Assembly (NCBI RefSeq): GCF_030341905.1
Contig: NZ_JATAAF010000011.1
Location: forward strand, 36,333-100,332
DNA length: 64,000 nucleotides
Source of the DNA: Porticoccus sp. W117
GTDB lineage: Bacteria > Pseudomonadota > Gammaproteobacteria > Pseudomonadales > Porticoccaceae
Direction of reading: 5' to 3'
Shown here: positions 8,834 through 17,791 of the stretch, piece by piece
Layout: the number at the start of each line of letters is the position of its first letter
How positions within the stretch are numbered: the first letter of the stretch is position 1
Notes under the pieces: generated by a model
Database searches by the model: none
Seen by the model: the letters and a program-made list of their open reading frames with translations, nothing else
What the model was told of the DNA's origin: nothing
Position numbers and translations under genes: made by a program

Positions 8834-9619
8834 TTATACCCCGATCACGATCTGGCTGACAATCCCAATACTTAGCCATTCCTGCAACTGCCCAGCCATT
8901 ACTTCACCCACCTGTTGTTCGGGCATAACCGTCGCCGCTTGCTCACACAAGTCGGCAAAGTTGCCGCCGCGCAGTGCCAGTTGCAGGCTGTTCCATTCAA
9001 GGGGCTCGCAGGAACGGAATTCTGACAGTCGCTCGATGCTGCGCCACATCAGCCACAGGCTGTCCGGTTGTTCTGTGGCAGGTTCTGGTGCCTGTTCGGC
9101 GCGCAATTGTTGCCAGCTTTCCACACTGTTCCAGCGGGCGTTAAAGAGTTGCACACTGGGGTGCAGCCGCAGTTGCATGTTTGGCCACTGTTCCGGGGCT
9201 AATTGCTGCAATTCTGTGAGTGTGGAGCGGGGTACTTCCGGGGCGTCGAATACGTCCAGCAGCAGGCGTTCAAAAGCGGCGATTTCGGCAATGATCGGGT
9301 GGTTTTTAAAAGGCTCTGTAGTGGCCAGATAAGTGGGCAGTTGGTTGGCAAACTGACGCAGGGAGCGATAGTGGGAAGGGTGTTGCTGGGTGTAACCGGC
9401 GACCATTTCTTCGAACAGATCGTCCCCCAGGTAGAGGCCGAGTATTTCGTGGTCGTTGTCGATGGCCTCTCGCAGGCGCAAGCGGTAGGCATTGCGGTAA
9501 ATGCCGAGGCGGGTATCCGCACCCAGCTTGTCGTCATCCAGCACCAGGTTGTTGATGCTGCCCTGGCCTTCGGTCAGGTAGGCCATAAAGCGTTTTTGCA
9601 GTTCGATCAGTTGCGTCAC
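8834..9619 (-). CDS. bufC: DUF2063 protein, MNIO partner (BufC/HvfC)
   Basis: 261 residues with the DUF2063 signature LQKRFMAYLTEG and the region RLGIYRNAYRLRLREAIDNDHEIL near residue 40. In MNIO systems this protein acts with the iron-dependent oxidase to recognise and modify a Cys-rich peptide. The GTG start at 9619 overlaps the stop of the MNIO gene (GTGA), so the much longer open frame reaching 10012 is not used. Third gene of the bufA2-bufB-bufC operon. Role is inferred from family and context. Confidence 0.88.
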   Translation of the reverse strand: MTQLIELQKRFMAYLTEGQGSINNLVLDDDKLGADTRLGIYRNAYRLRLREAIDNDHEILGLYLGDDLFEEMVAGYTQQHPSHYRSLRQFANQLPTYLATTEPFKNHPIIAEIAAFERLLLDVFDAPEVPRSTLTELQQLAPEQWPNMQLRLHPSVQLFNARWNSVESWQQLRAEQAPEPATEQPDSLWLMWRSIERLSEFRSCEPLEWNSLQLALRGGNFADLCEQAATVMPEQQVGEVMAGQLQEWLSIGIVSQIVIGV

Positions 9620-10494
9620 GCCAATGCGGCTCCGTGATTTGTGATCAGGTCTTGTGCGGGCAATTGCTGCTGGGCAATGGTTTTGGCCTGTTGCAGTTCT
9701 GCGTAGAGTTCTTCGAAAGAGGGAATGTTGTCGTCCCGCTCGATCATGGTGCTGACTGCGCCAAAGCGTTGCAGGGCTTTGCCGTACAGGTGCCACACCG
9801 CATCCGGTACGTCGTGATCGTGAGTGTCGATCACGTAGTCGCCGTAGTCGGAGTGACCGGCGAGGTGAAATTGTTGCACCCGCTTGGGGTCGATGCCCTG
9901 CAGGTAAAGGTCGGGGTCGAAGCCGTGGTTGCGGGCGCTCACATAGATGTTGTTGATGTCCAACAGAATCAGGCAGTCCGCCCGGTCTGCCACCGCCTGC
10001 AAAAACTCCCATTCCTCCATCACCGAATCCCGGTAGCTGAGGTATGAGGAAACATTCTCTACCAGTATTTGCTGGCCGAGAAAATCTTGCACCTGGCGAA
10101 TGCGGGCGGCCATATGCTCGATGGCTTCTTCCGTATAGGGCATGGGCAGCAGGTCATGGCTGTTGACGCCGCCCTGAGAGGTCCAGCACAGATGGTCGGA
10201 GAGCCAGCGGGGTTGCACTTCGGCGGCCAGGGTTTTCAAACGCCGCAGGTAATCCATGTCCAGCGGATCGGTGGAACCCAGTGACAGGGACACCCCGTGC
10301 ATCACCATCGGGTAGCGTTCGCGCACCTGGTGAAGGTAGTACTTGGGCTTGCCGCCGCCGATCATAAAGTTCTCGGAAATCACTTCGAACCAGTCGATGT
10401 CTGGCTGGTGATCGAGTACATGCTGGAAGTGGTTGGTGCGCAGCCCCAGGCCGAAACCGAGAAACTGTCTGTCCATGGATATGTCCTGATGCAT
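9616..10494 (-). CDS. bufB: MNIO-family (DUF692) multinuclear iron oxidase BufB/HvfB
   Basis: A 292-residue TIM-barrel enzyme of the DUF692/MNIO family, which uses a cluster of iron ions to oxidise Cys residues of a peptide substrate. Characteristic segments are GFGLGLRTNHFQ, WFEVISENFM, HGVSLSLGS, LVENVSSYLSY, LLDINNIYVSA and FHLAGHSDYGDYVIDTHDHDV, which together give the metal-binding His, Asp, Glu and Asn residues. It lies between the Cys-rich precursor and the DUF2063 partner. In bufferin systems the modified peptide binds copper. Confidence 0.93.
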   Translation of the reverse strand: MHQDISMDRQFLGFGLGLRTNHFQHVLDHQPDIDWFEVISENFMIGGGKPKYYLHQVRERYPMVMHGVSLSLGSTDPLDMDYLRRLKTLAAEVQPRWLSDHLCWTSQGGVNSHDLLPMPYTEEAIEHMAARIRQVQDFLGQQILVENVSSYLSYRDSVMEEWEFLQAVADRADCLILLDINNIYVSARNHGFDPDLYLQGIDPKRVQQFHLAGHSDYGDYVIDTHDHDVPDAVWHLYGKALQRFGAVSTMIERDDNIPSFEELYAELQQAKTIAQQQLPAQDLITNHGAALA

Positions 10495-10503
10495 AAAATG
10501 AGA

Positions 10504-10529
10504 ATACCACCGGGCGAACCCGGTGGTAT
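10504..10529 (-). terminator. Hairpin between bufA2 and bufB
   Basis: ATACCACCGGG-CGAA-CCCGGTGGTAT: an 11-bp perfect stem ending 10 bp upstream of the bufB start, without a long T-run. It probably lowers expression of bufB/bufC relative to the abundant precursor, or protects the bufA2 mRNA 3' end. Confidence 0.6.
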
Positions 10530-10722
10530 AGGACTTAACCTGAATCCGTGACTCCAGAGCGGCGCATAGTGCAAGCTCTTGATTCCACAGCGGTTTAAAA
10601 AATACCCACTTAACCTAGGGGTGAAGCTAAGATTTTTCAATTCCACTGTGAAACCAATATCTTACGCTCTGCATCCACTCTGAAGTCACGGAATCAGGTT
10701 TGATACAACAATAAAGCGGCGA

Positions 10723-11172
10723 TCAGGGGCCGACTTTACCGCCAATATCCGCGCAGGCTTTTGCGGTGGTGGCGACAAAACCGTGGCCTTTGCAGCTGGC
10801 GTGGCCAGCACAGGCGTTTTCGGCGGTTTTGCAATCGTTGTGGCCTTTGCACACATTAACGCCGTAGCAGTGCACCAGGTCGGCTTTTTTAACGGTGCCG
10901 CGCCAGGCATCTTTGACGGTGCCGCCAACGTCCACACAGGCTTTGGTTGGCATGGCAACAAAACCGTGGCCTTTACAGCTGCCGTGGCCGGCACAGGCAT
11001 TTTCTGCGGTTTTGCAGTCGTTGTGGCCTTTACACACGTTGGCGTTGTAACAGTGTGCCAGGTCGGTGGTGGCAGAGTGGTTGCCAGCAAAGGTGGCACC
11101 AGCGGTCAGTGCGCTAGCGGCGGCTACTGCCAGAGCAATGCCGGTGCGTTTGGCGATTTCAGGTTTGTTCAT
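10723..11172 (-). CDS. bufA2: Tandem-duplicated BufA2-type bufferin precursor
   Basis: 149 residues: a Sec signal peptide (residues 1-30, LTAGATFA), then two copies of a 47-residue Cys-rich unit at about 39-85 and 100-146, joined by an 11-residue linker. Each unit reads [21 protein letters not shown], [12 protein letters not shown], KACxDxGG, with six Cys at identical spacing (41, 47, 53, 60, 66, 79 and 102, 108, 114, 121, 127, 140). This matches BufA2 periplasmic metallophores modified by MNIO enzymes. The ATG at 11172 is chosen over the upstream one because GGAGAAAG precedes it. Family members usually have one unit. A copper-scavenging function is inferred. Confidence 0.88.
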   Translation of the reverse strand: MNKPEIAKRTGIALAVAAASALTAGATFAGNHSATTDLAHCYNANVCKGHNDCKTAENACAGHGSCKGHGFVAMPTKACVDVGGTVKDAWRGTVKKADLVHCYGVNVCKGHNDCKTAENACAGHASCKGHGFVATTAKACADIGGKVGP

Positions 11173-11233
11173 GATAGCTTTCTCCATAGTGTTTTATACA
11201 GAAGAAGGAGGGATGTAATGCATAACTATAATA

Positions 11234-11253
11234 AGCCGACCGGTCGGTCGGCT
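11234..11253 (-). promoter_or_regulatory. Operator-like palindrome upstream of bufA2
   Basis: AGCCGACC-GGTC-GGTCGGCT: perfect 8-bp arms with a 4-bp spacer, 62 bp upstream of the bufA2 start codon and next to the minus-strand TATTAT, a possible -10 box. The sequence resembles TetR-family operators. No TetR gene is in the window, so the regulator is unknown. Confidence 0.5.
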
Positions 11254-11301
11254 AACAGATAAGAGAGCAGGGCGAGAGTAAAGTTCCGTAAAGGACGAGT
11301 T

Positions 11302-12135
11302 TTATTTGCTGTGGGTCAGATAACCCACCAGCGGGTCGCCGCCGGTGTAGTTTTCCAGGCTGGAGAGAGAATCGATGAACAGGTAAAACAGTTCCGCCTG
11401 TGAACAGACATCCAGTTTGGCGTAGCTGTTTTTGCGGTGCAGCTTGACGGTTTCTGGTGAGATGCCCAGTTTTTCGGCAATGGAACGAGTGGAGTGGCCG
11501 TGCAGGAACAGTTGCACCACCTGGGTTTCCCGGTCGGTGAGTATGGAGCGGCCAAAGTTGTCCAAGGCGCTTTCCAGCTGGTGAGGCAGGTTGGTGTTGT
11601 CACCATTGACGATTTTTTGCCCCCAGTGCTGGCGACAGAGTTCGGCAATCAGAGGGGTGATTTCTTCCAATACCTGAACATCGCGCCGGTTGATGCCCTG
11701 ACTGGTCTGGGTGCGACCCAGAGCGATGTTGATACCAATGCCTTCGCCCAGACTCAGGTTGTAGCCAAACTCATCCGTCAGGCCGGTGTAACGGTAGTAG
11801 CTGCGGTAGTATTCGCTGCTGCCAAAGCCGTTGGGAACAATATTTTTAAGGCGGTAAAAACCGTTGACTTCATTGTCGGCAATAGCGCGAAAGCAGGGGT
11901 CAAGCAGGTAGGCGCCTTCCATAAAACGTACTACGTTCACTTCCCGTTCTGAAGAAGGTAAGTCGTTGTATGCCAGCAGCGGCTTCTGGTTTTTACGGTA
12001 CAGCAGTACCAGGGCGTTATTAAACGATACCAGCCGTTTCAATACAGCGACCAATTGGCCCGGAAAGGAGTCTGACCCCAGAGTGGGGAGAAGTGAGGCT
12101 ACCGCTTCGCTAAAAACATCAAGGTCGCTACGCAT
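11302..12135 (-). CDS. LuxR-family transcriptional regulator
   Basis: 277 residues. The C-terminal HTH (about 195-260, LTDRETQVVQLFLHGHSTRSIAEKLGISPETVKLHRKN) is a standard LuxR/GerE domain. The N-terminal part (1-180) lacks recognisable PAS or response-regulator motifs and is not an autoinducer-binding domain by obvious sequence; it may sense a small molecule. The gene follows the aminotransferase in the same direction after a strong hairpin. It probably controls the adjacent aminotransferase/permease and the divergent TonB receptor. Confidence 0.88.
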   Translation of the reverse strand: MRSDLDVFSEAVASLLPTLGSDSFPGQLVAVLKRLVSFNNALVLLYRKNQKPLLAYNDLPSSEREVNVVRFMEGAYLLDPCFRAIADNEVNGFYRLKNIVPNGFGSSEYYRSYYRYTGLTDEFGYNLSLGEGIGINIALGRTQTSQGINRRDVQVLEEITPLIAELCRQHWGQKIVNGDNTNLPHQLESALDNFGRSILTDRETQVVQLFLHGHSTRSIAEKLGISPETVKLHRKNSYAKLDVCSQAELFYLFIDSLSSLENYTGGDPLVGYLTHSK

Positions 12136-12207
12136 CGGGCAATCTTATCTGCAATGCCGTTGCGTTGGCAATTATTTGACGGTATTCATTTTGTTGCTGG
12201 TGAATAG

Positions 12208-12241
12208 AATAATGGAATGGCACTGGGGCCATTCCATTATT
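12208..12241 (-). terminator. Hairpin after the aminotransferase gene
   Basis: AATAATGGAATGGC-ACTGGG-GCCATTCCATTATT forms a perfect 14-bp stem between the aminotransferase stop and luxR. The A/T outer arms would give a short T-rich exit on the minus strand. It is a terminator or attenuator. Confidence 0.65.
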
Positions 12242-12251
12242 GGGGTTCGGT

Positions 12252-13676
12252 TTACGCCGCTTTGTCTGGGCGCTGCCACTTACCCTGCTCTTCCATATCC
12301 TTCATGGTGGCCTCAATAGCCTTCCTTAAGGTATTGACGATAAAGTCCACATCGTCGCGGTCAATCACCAACGGTGGTGACATCACATTCAAATTGACAA
12401 TGGGTCGCACAATCAATCCCAGAGCGTCGGCGTGGTTGGCAACGCATTTGCCAATGTCCAGTTCATCGGGAAACAGTGCCTTGGTTTCTTTATCTTGCAC
12501 CATCTCTACGCACACCATCAGGTGCGAACCGCGCACATCGCCAACAATCGGCAGATCTTTCAGGGTGGCAACCTGCTGTTGGAAGTAGGGGCCCAGCTCC
12601 TTAACATGGCTGAGGAGATTTTCCCGTTCCATGATTTCGATATTTTTCAGGGCCGCCGCGCAAGCAACCGGGTGCGCAGAATAGGTATAACCATTGGCAA
12701 AACAGCGGCCGCTATCGGCTTTTGCGATTACCTTGTGAATACGGCTGGAATAGATGCAGGCGCCCAAGGGTTGGTAGCCGGAAGTGATGCCCTTGGCGCT
12801 AATGATAATGTCCGGCTGAATATCAAAAAGAGTTTTGCTGGTGAACCATTCTCCAAGGCGACCAAAAGCAGTAACCACTTCATCGGACACGTACAGAATG
12901 TCGTGTTTCTGGCAAAGCTCCCAGGTTCTGCGTTGATAGCCTTTGGGTGGCACGATCACCCCTCCGGCACCAAGAATGGGTTCGGCGAAAAATGCAGCTA
13001 CTTTATCCGCGCCCAGCTCGTTGATTTTGTCTTCCATTTCTTCAATCAGGGAATCGAGAAAATCCGCTTCATTCATGCCCTGTGGTGCCCGGTAGTAATT
13101 GGGGGAAGACAGGTGGTGGATGGTGTCGCGGATAAAGTCGAATTCTTCCGGGTGATCGCCGGGCTTACCGCCAATAGACATAGCCGCGTAGGTGGTGCCA
13201 TGGTAAGAATTAATTCGCGACAGGATGTGTTTTTTCTCATGCAGGCCGCGACAGTTCTGGTAGAACTGAATCAAACGGTAAGCTGTATCCACAGCTGTGG
13301 AACCGCCACAAGTGAACATGGTGTGATTCAAATCACCCGGTGCCAGCTCCGCCAGCTTTTTTGCCAGGGTGGCGGCGGGTACGTTGGTGAGATCAACAAA
13401 AGCGCTGGCATAGGCCATTTTTTTGGTTTGTTCGGCAATGGCTTCTACCATCTCGTCTCGACCAAGCCCGATGTTGGTGCACCACAAACCGCCGACGGCA
13501 TCCAGGTATTTATTGCCATCGGTATCGTAAATGTAGGCACCTTCAGCAGCGGCAATAGGGAGCGCGCCTTCCTCAGGAAAAACATCCAGAAGTTGCCAGG
13601 GGTGTGTGTGATGATTTTTGTCAGCTGTATTGATTTCAGTGCTGTCAAATTCATTAAAGTCTACGTTAACGGTCAC
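12252..13676 (-). CDS. Class III (omega) aminotransferase
   Basis: 474-residue PLP enzyme of the ornithine/beta-alanine/polyamine aminotransferase family. Family motifs are YLDAVGGLWCTNIG, TCGGSTAVDTAYRL, the SYHGTTYAAMSIGG phosphate loop, the PLP-binding YVSDEVVTAFGRLGEWF and Schiff-base Lys295 in SAKGITSGYQPLG. Length and N terminus fit enzymes acting on terminal amines such as putrescine or cadaverine conjugates. The next gene downstream is its likely regulator, and an amino-acid/polyamine permease is upstream. The exact substrate cannot be read from sequence. Confidence 0.9.
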   Translation of the reverse strand: MTVNVDFNEFDSTEINTADKNHHTHPWQLLDVFPEEGALPIAAAEGAYIYDTDGNKYLDAVGGLWCTNIGLGRDEMVEAIAEQTKKMAYASAFVDLTNVPAATLAKKLAELAPGDLNHTMFTCGGSTAVDTAYRLIQFYQNCRGLHEKKHILSRINSYHGTTYAAMSIGGKPGDHPEEFDFIRDTIHHLSSPNYYRAPQGMNEADFLDSLIEEMEDKINELGADKVAAFFAEPILGAGGVIVPPKGYQRRTWELCQKHDILYVSDEVVTAFGRLGEWFTSKTLFDIQPDIIISAKGITSGYQPLGACIYSSRIHKVIAKADSGRCFANGYTYSAHPVACAAALKNIEIMERENLLSHVKELGPYFQQQVATLKDLPIVGDVRGSHLMVCVEMVQDKETKALFPDELDIGKCVANHADALGLIVRPIVNLNVMSPPLVIDRDDVDFIVNTLRKAIEATMKDMEEQGKWQRPDKAA

Positions 13677-13800
13677 GGTTTTATTGCCTCTTTACTCAGT
13701 GTTTTGTGAGCTTATTGGGAGGGGTTGATCTGTGGTTATACCCTGTTAAGGGAGGTGTAAATATTTTTTAAAAATACAATTAATTTTGCAAAAAATATTG

Positions 13801-15168
13801 TTAAGAATTTTCATGCTCAGCCTTTCTAACCAAAAACTCTCCCAATGCCATGGTGATGATGGCCCCTAAAAACACCGGCCATTGCATGCCTTCTGCCGGC
13901 GTCCAGATAAACAGAAATAGCGCCAGCGCTATAACAAATAAACAGCTGTAGGCAGCGATCCGGGCGAACAATTTGCCGCCGGGGACTCGAAAGGGACGGT
14001 GACGTTGTGAATCCATTTTTCTGAGTTTTAAAAACGCCAGCATCATGCCCACATAGGTGAGCAGAAAGATAACCGCACTGAACGAAAATAATGACCAGAA
14101 CAGGTCTTCGTTTGATGAGGCGATCAGGCCGTAAAACAGTAATACCAGTGTGCTGACCACACCCATGGCAATGGCTGCCCCCATAGGCGTGCCGTTACGC
14201 GGATGGGTTTTGCCCAGTATTTTGGGTAGCTCACCATCCAGGGCCGCTTCCGCCATGGCTCGGTTGCAACCCATTGCCCAGGTCACCCCATTGGATAAAA
14301 ACGTGTAGAGCGCCGCGATGCCCAGAACGGTGACAAACGCAATTCCCAGCGAGCTATCGCCAAAGAAAAGGGTCAATGTATCCACCAGACCTTCAACCAG
14401 ATTGACATCGGCCACCGGTACAGCGGCCAGTATTGCCAGTGTTCCCAGTACATAAAACAGCAAAATGATGCAGCCGGAAAACAGTGTGGCTCTGGGCAAG
14501 TCTCTGGCGGGGTTTTTAATTTCATCGGCACTGGCAGACATCAGCTCAAACCCCAGCATGCCGTAAATGATAGCGGGGATGTATTCCAGGCTGCCGCTCC
14601 AGGTAGGCGTCAAGGTCTCCCAGGAAATGCGATTGGCCATGCCGTTTTCCTGAACATAATTCAAGCCGCCGATAATTAGCGTGATGAAAATAATCAGTTT
14701 GAGAATGGCGCCCACATTGGGCACCCACTTGCCAACTTTTAATGTGACGATGTTGACGATCACAGAAACCCAGGACAGCACAATGCCGATAATGATTTGT
14801 CCCGCAAGAGACAACTCGGGGGCGAACAGTTGTTTGAATACACCGGCAAATAAAATAAATATGGATGGGTTCCACAGCGCGGTGTTGACCCAATAGGCCC
14901 AGGATATTCGCGACCCCCAACGCTTTCCGTAGGCGTTCCTCACCCAGGCGTATACACCGCCTTGTTCCGGGTAGGTAGTGCCCATTTCAGCGCTGATCAA
15001 GCCGAAGGGTAGAAAGAAAATAACCGCGAGAAATAACCACCAAAACAGGCTGGATACACCCACGGAAGCGGCCGCGGCCAGAGTGTCCAGCAACAAAATT
15101 GCCGACACGGTAAACAGTGTCAGGTCTCTGGCTTTGAGTGTTTTTATGTGATTGATGGACATGCGCAT
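13801..15168 (-). CDS. APC-superfamily amino acid/amine permease
   Basis: About 455 residues with roughly 12 membrane helices. APC features are the first helix TLFTVSAILLLDTLAAAASVG, PFGLISAEMGTTYPEQGGVYAWVRNAYG (the conserved E-M-G-x-x-x-P-x-x-G-G-x-Y motif), and LLGFELMSASADEIKNPARDLPRA. It would import an amino acid or amine used by the neighbouring aminotransferase. The open frame extends 18 codons upstream, but the MRMSINH start at 15168 is preferred; no strong ribosome site decides this. It is divergent from the TonB receptor. Confidence 0.88.
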   Translation of the reverse strand: MRMSINHIKTLKARDLTLFTVSAILLLDTLAAAASVGVSSLFWWLFLAVIFFLPFGLISAEMGTTYPEQGGVYAWVRNAYGKRWGSRISWAYWVNTALWNPSIFILFAGVFKQLFAPELSLAGQIIIGIVLSWVSVIVNIVTLKVGKWVPNVGAILKLIIFITLIIGGLNYVQENGMANRISWETLTPTWSGSLEYIPAIIYGMLGFELMSASADEIKNPARDLPRATLFSGCIILLFYVLGTLAILAAVPVADVNLVEGLVDTLTLFFGDSSLGIAFVTVLGIAALYTFLSNGVTWAMGCNRAMAEAALDGELPKILGKTHPRNGTPMGAAIAMGVVSTLVLLFYGLIASSNEDLFWSLFSFSAVIFLLTYVGMMLAFLKLRKMDSQRHRPFRVPGGKLFARIAAYSCLFVIALALFLFIWTPAEGMQWPVFLGAIITMALGEFLVRKAEHENS

Positions 15169-15261
15169 ACCCGGCAAATTAAAAATATTTTTTGAGCTCT
15201 TATGTGCCGTATGTTGGCGCACTCTCAGCTCGACGTTTAATTACCTTAGCGTTATTCGGCT

Positions 15262-15295
15262 TTGACGATACCCTACCTGATGGGGATATATCCCC
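15262..15295 (+). promoter_or_regulatory. Promoter and palindrome candidate upstream of the TonB receptor
   Basis: TTGACG (15262-15267) and GATATA (15285-15290), spaced 17 bp, form a sigma70-like promoter. The perfect palindrome GGGGATATATCCCC (15282-15295) overlaps the -10 box, a position where a repressor could act. Assignment to the LuxR regulator is a guess. Confidence 0.4.
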
Positions 15296-15403
15296 TGTTC
15301 TTTTAACGGTGACATCGTGTTTACACAACTTGTTTACAAAGCAACGCCGACCAAAAAAACGTCGGCTTAAAAAATTCCGTTATTTTTGGAGGATAACCCG
15401 ATC

Positions 15404-17704
15404 ATGAAGCACGTTCACAAGCCGTTGTACTCTGCAATGCTTCTCGCTGGCGCTGCCTGTGCCGTACCAAATGCCTACGCCGATGTGCTGGAAGAGGTGG
15501 TTGTCACCGCGCAAAAACGCGCGCAATCCGTAAACAGTATTGGTGTTTCTGCCAATGCATTTTCCGGCAATCAGCTCAGCGATCTCGGCGTGGATAACGC
15601 TGTTGATCTGGGTGCAGTTACGCCGGGCTTAATTGCGGTGAACGTAACTTCCGGTGGTACTCCTGTATTTGCCATTCGCGGTATCGGCCTGGATGATTTC
15701 AGCCCCAATAATACCAGTGGTGTGGGTGTTTATACCGACGAAGTATTTGCCAGTAACCCGGCATTTTTGGGTGGGCAGCTGTTTGATGTGGAGCGTGTGG
15801 AAGTCTTGAAAGGCCCACAGGGAACACTCTATGGAAAGAACACTACCGGTGGTGCGATCAACTTTATCAGCAACAAACCCACCGATGAATTTGAAGGTTC
15901 TTTCGAGGCCAGCTACGGGCGTTTTAACACCCTGGAAATGACGGGAGTGGTCAGCGGTGCCTTGTCCGATACAGTGCGAGGCCGCCTGAGTGCCAATTTT
16001 ATCGACAGTGACGGTTGGCAAACAGACGTTGCCACCGGCCAGGAATTTGGCAGCGACGAACGCTTTGCCATTCGCGGCATTCTGGATTTTGACCTTGGTG
16101 AAACCGGCAGTGCCATGCTCAAGGTGTATCACAGCCAGGACAGCTCCAAACCGGTTTCTCCCGATGTGCAAGGCCTGGGGGATTTCTTTGGCGACCCTTC
16201 CTTTGATGCACTCAACTCTCCGTCAGATCCCAGCTTGGTGACTGCCGGTGACCTGATTGTGGATCGCGATGAAGATGGCAGTGGCGTATCCCTGCACCTG
16301 CAATACGAAATGGAAAACTTCGACTTTATTTCCATTTCCGCGTTGGATCAGTACGACCGTCAGGTGGTGGATAACTACGGCGGTTCTGCAGCGGCGATTC
16401 TGGATTTGTTTCAGGACAACGAAATGGATCAATGGTCCCAGGAATTTCGCCTGGTGAGCAATGGCGACGGAGATTTTACCTGGGTGGCCGGGGTGAATGT
16501 TTCCAATGAGGAAGTGACCGTTGTCGATACCTTTGACGATTCCTATTTGGTGACCGATTCCACCAATATCAGCTTTGTGTTTGATCCGGCGGATGTGGCT
16601 GAGCAGGGTCTTGATTTACTCACCGGGGATTACGTCCAGGAAACCGATTCCTACGGGCTGTACCTGCACACCGAAACCCAGTTAAACGACGTGCTGAAAC
16701 TCACTGTGGGCGCGCGCTACTCATACGACGACCGTTCATTTAACGGTGTTGCCACCAACAGCGATGCTGCCGGCTCATTCAACGATGTCATCACCTCGTT
16801 GAATGAAAGCCAGACAGACAGTGCCTTTACCGGAAAGGTCGGCCTGGACTGGAACGCCAGCGAAGATGTGTTGGTATATGGCAGTGTGTCTACCAGCTAC
16901 AAAAGCGGCACTTACTACGGCGCCGCGGTATTGGACGATGTGGGCTGGGCCTACGTGGATCCGGAAGATGTCACCGCCTTTGAAGTGGGTTTCAAGGCCA
17001 CTTTGCTGGATGGAGCCATGCAGTTTAATGGTGCCGCCTTTATGCTCGATTACGAAGATCGCCAATCCCTGATCAGTTTGGTGGTGGACGACTTTAGTAA
17101 CTTTCTGGGCTTTCCGGTAGTGGACACCACACTGGTTAATGTGCCGGAGTCTGAAAGCCGCGGCTTTGAGCTGGATTTGACCTGGGCGGCCACCGACCAA
17201 TTGAGCATTGTTGCCGGTGTGGGTTACCTGGATAGCGAAGTGACCCGCGCGCCCACCGCTGCTGATATGCGTGGCATCAACCCGGACCCCAGTGTCAATG
17301 ATCAGGCGACTATCGACGGTACCGGTTTTGTGGATGCCCTGGCGGGGCCGCTGACCGCCGGGTCGGTGCTTTCCCAGGCGCCAGAGTGGAGTTATAACGG
17401 TCTGGTGGCTTATGAGATTCCTCTCGACGATGAGATGAGCATCACCCTGCAAACCAGCTACAGCCGTGTGGATAGCCAGGTAGCGCAGCTGGCGGATGCC
17501 AACGCCGAGTACGGGCCGGTGAAATCACTGGATGCGCAGATTACTCTGGAGCAGGTGGACGGTTCCTGGGAAGTGGCGTTATTCGGGAAAAATATCACCG
17601 ATAACGATTCGGAAACCTATTCGTTCAGCAGCTTTGCTGGCCGCTCGGTATACCGCCAGAAACCGGCAACTTATGGTGTTAAGTTCAAATACCTGTTTCA
17701 GTGA
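15404..17704 (+). CDS. TonB-dependent outer membrane receptor
   Basis: 766 residues. The signal peptide (about 1-27, MLLAGAACAVPNAYA) is followed by a TonB box (LEEVVVTAQKR), the plug domain (about 45-165, with RGIGLDDF and VEVLKGPQGTLYGKNTTGGAINF) and a 22-strand barrel ending in an aromatic residue (KFKYLFQ). The GPQGTLYGKNTTGGA plug motif is typical of the broad marine/sphingomonad receptor group. The ATG at 15404 has GGAGG 11 bp upstream; the upstream frame extension is not used. Its placement opposite an amine permease and aminotransferase suggests uptake of a nitrogen-containing compound. Confidence 0.93.
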   Translation: MKHVHKPLYSAMLLAGAACAVPNAYADVLEEVVVTAQKRAQSVNSIGVSANAFSGNQLSDLGVDNAVDLGAVTPGLIAVNVTSGGTPVFAIRGIGLDDFSPNNTSGVGVYTDEVFASNPAFLGGQLFDVERVEVLKGPQGTLYGKNTTGGAINFISNKPTDEFEGSFEASYGRFNTLEMTGVVSGALSDTVRGRLSANFIDSDGWQTDVATGQEFGSDERFAIRGILDFDLGETGSAMLKVYHSQDSSKPVSPDVQGLGDFFGDPSFDALNSPSDPSLVTAGDLIVDRDEDGSGVSLHLQYEMENFDFISISALDQYDRQVVDNYGGSAAAILDLFQDNEMDQWSQEFRLVSNGDGDFTWVAGVNVSNEEVTVVDTFDDSYLVTDSTNISFVFDPADVAEQGLDLLTGDYVQETDSYGLYLHTETQLNDVLKLTVGARYSYDDRSFNGVATNSDAAGSFNDVITSLNESQTDSAFTGKVGLDWNASEDVLVYGSVSTSYKSGTYYGAAVLDDVGWAYVDPEDVTAFEVGFKATLLDGAMQFNGAAFMLDYEDRQSLISLVVDDFSNFLGFPVVDTTLVNVPESESRGFELDLTWAATDQLSIVAGVGYLDSEVTRAPTAADMRGINPDPSVNDQATIDGTGFVDALAGPLTAGSVLSQAPEWSYNGLVAYEIPLDDEMSITLQTSYSRVDSQVAQLADANAEYGPVKSLDAQITLEQVDGSWEVALFGKNITDNDSETYSFSSFAGRSVYRQKPATYGVKFKYLFQ

Positions 17705-17791
17705 GTGCCCCTGAACAGCTAGCACCCTTCTGATAAACCCTCTGCGCCCCGGCAGCATTCCGCTGTCGGGGCGTTGCCTTCTTTAGTAACC

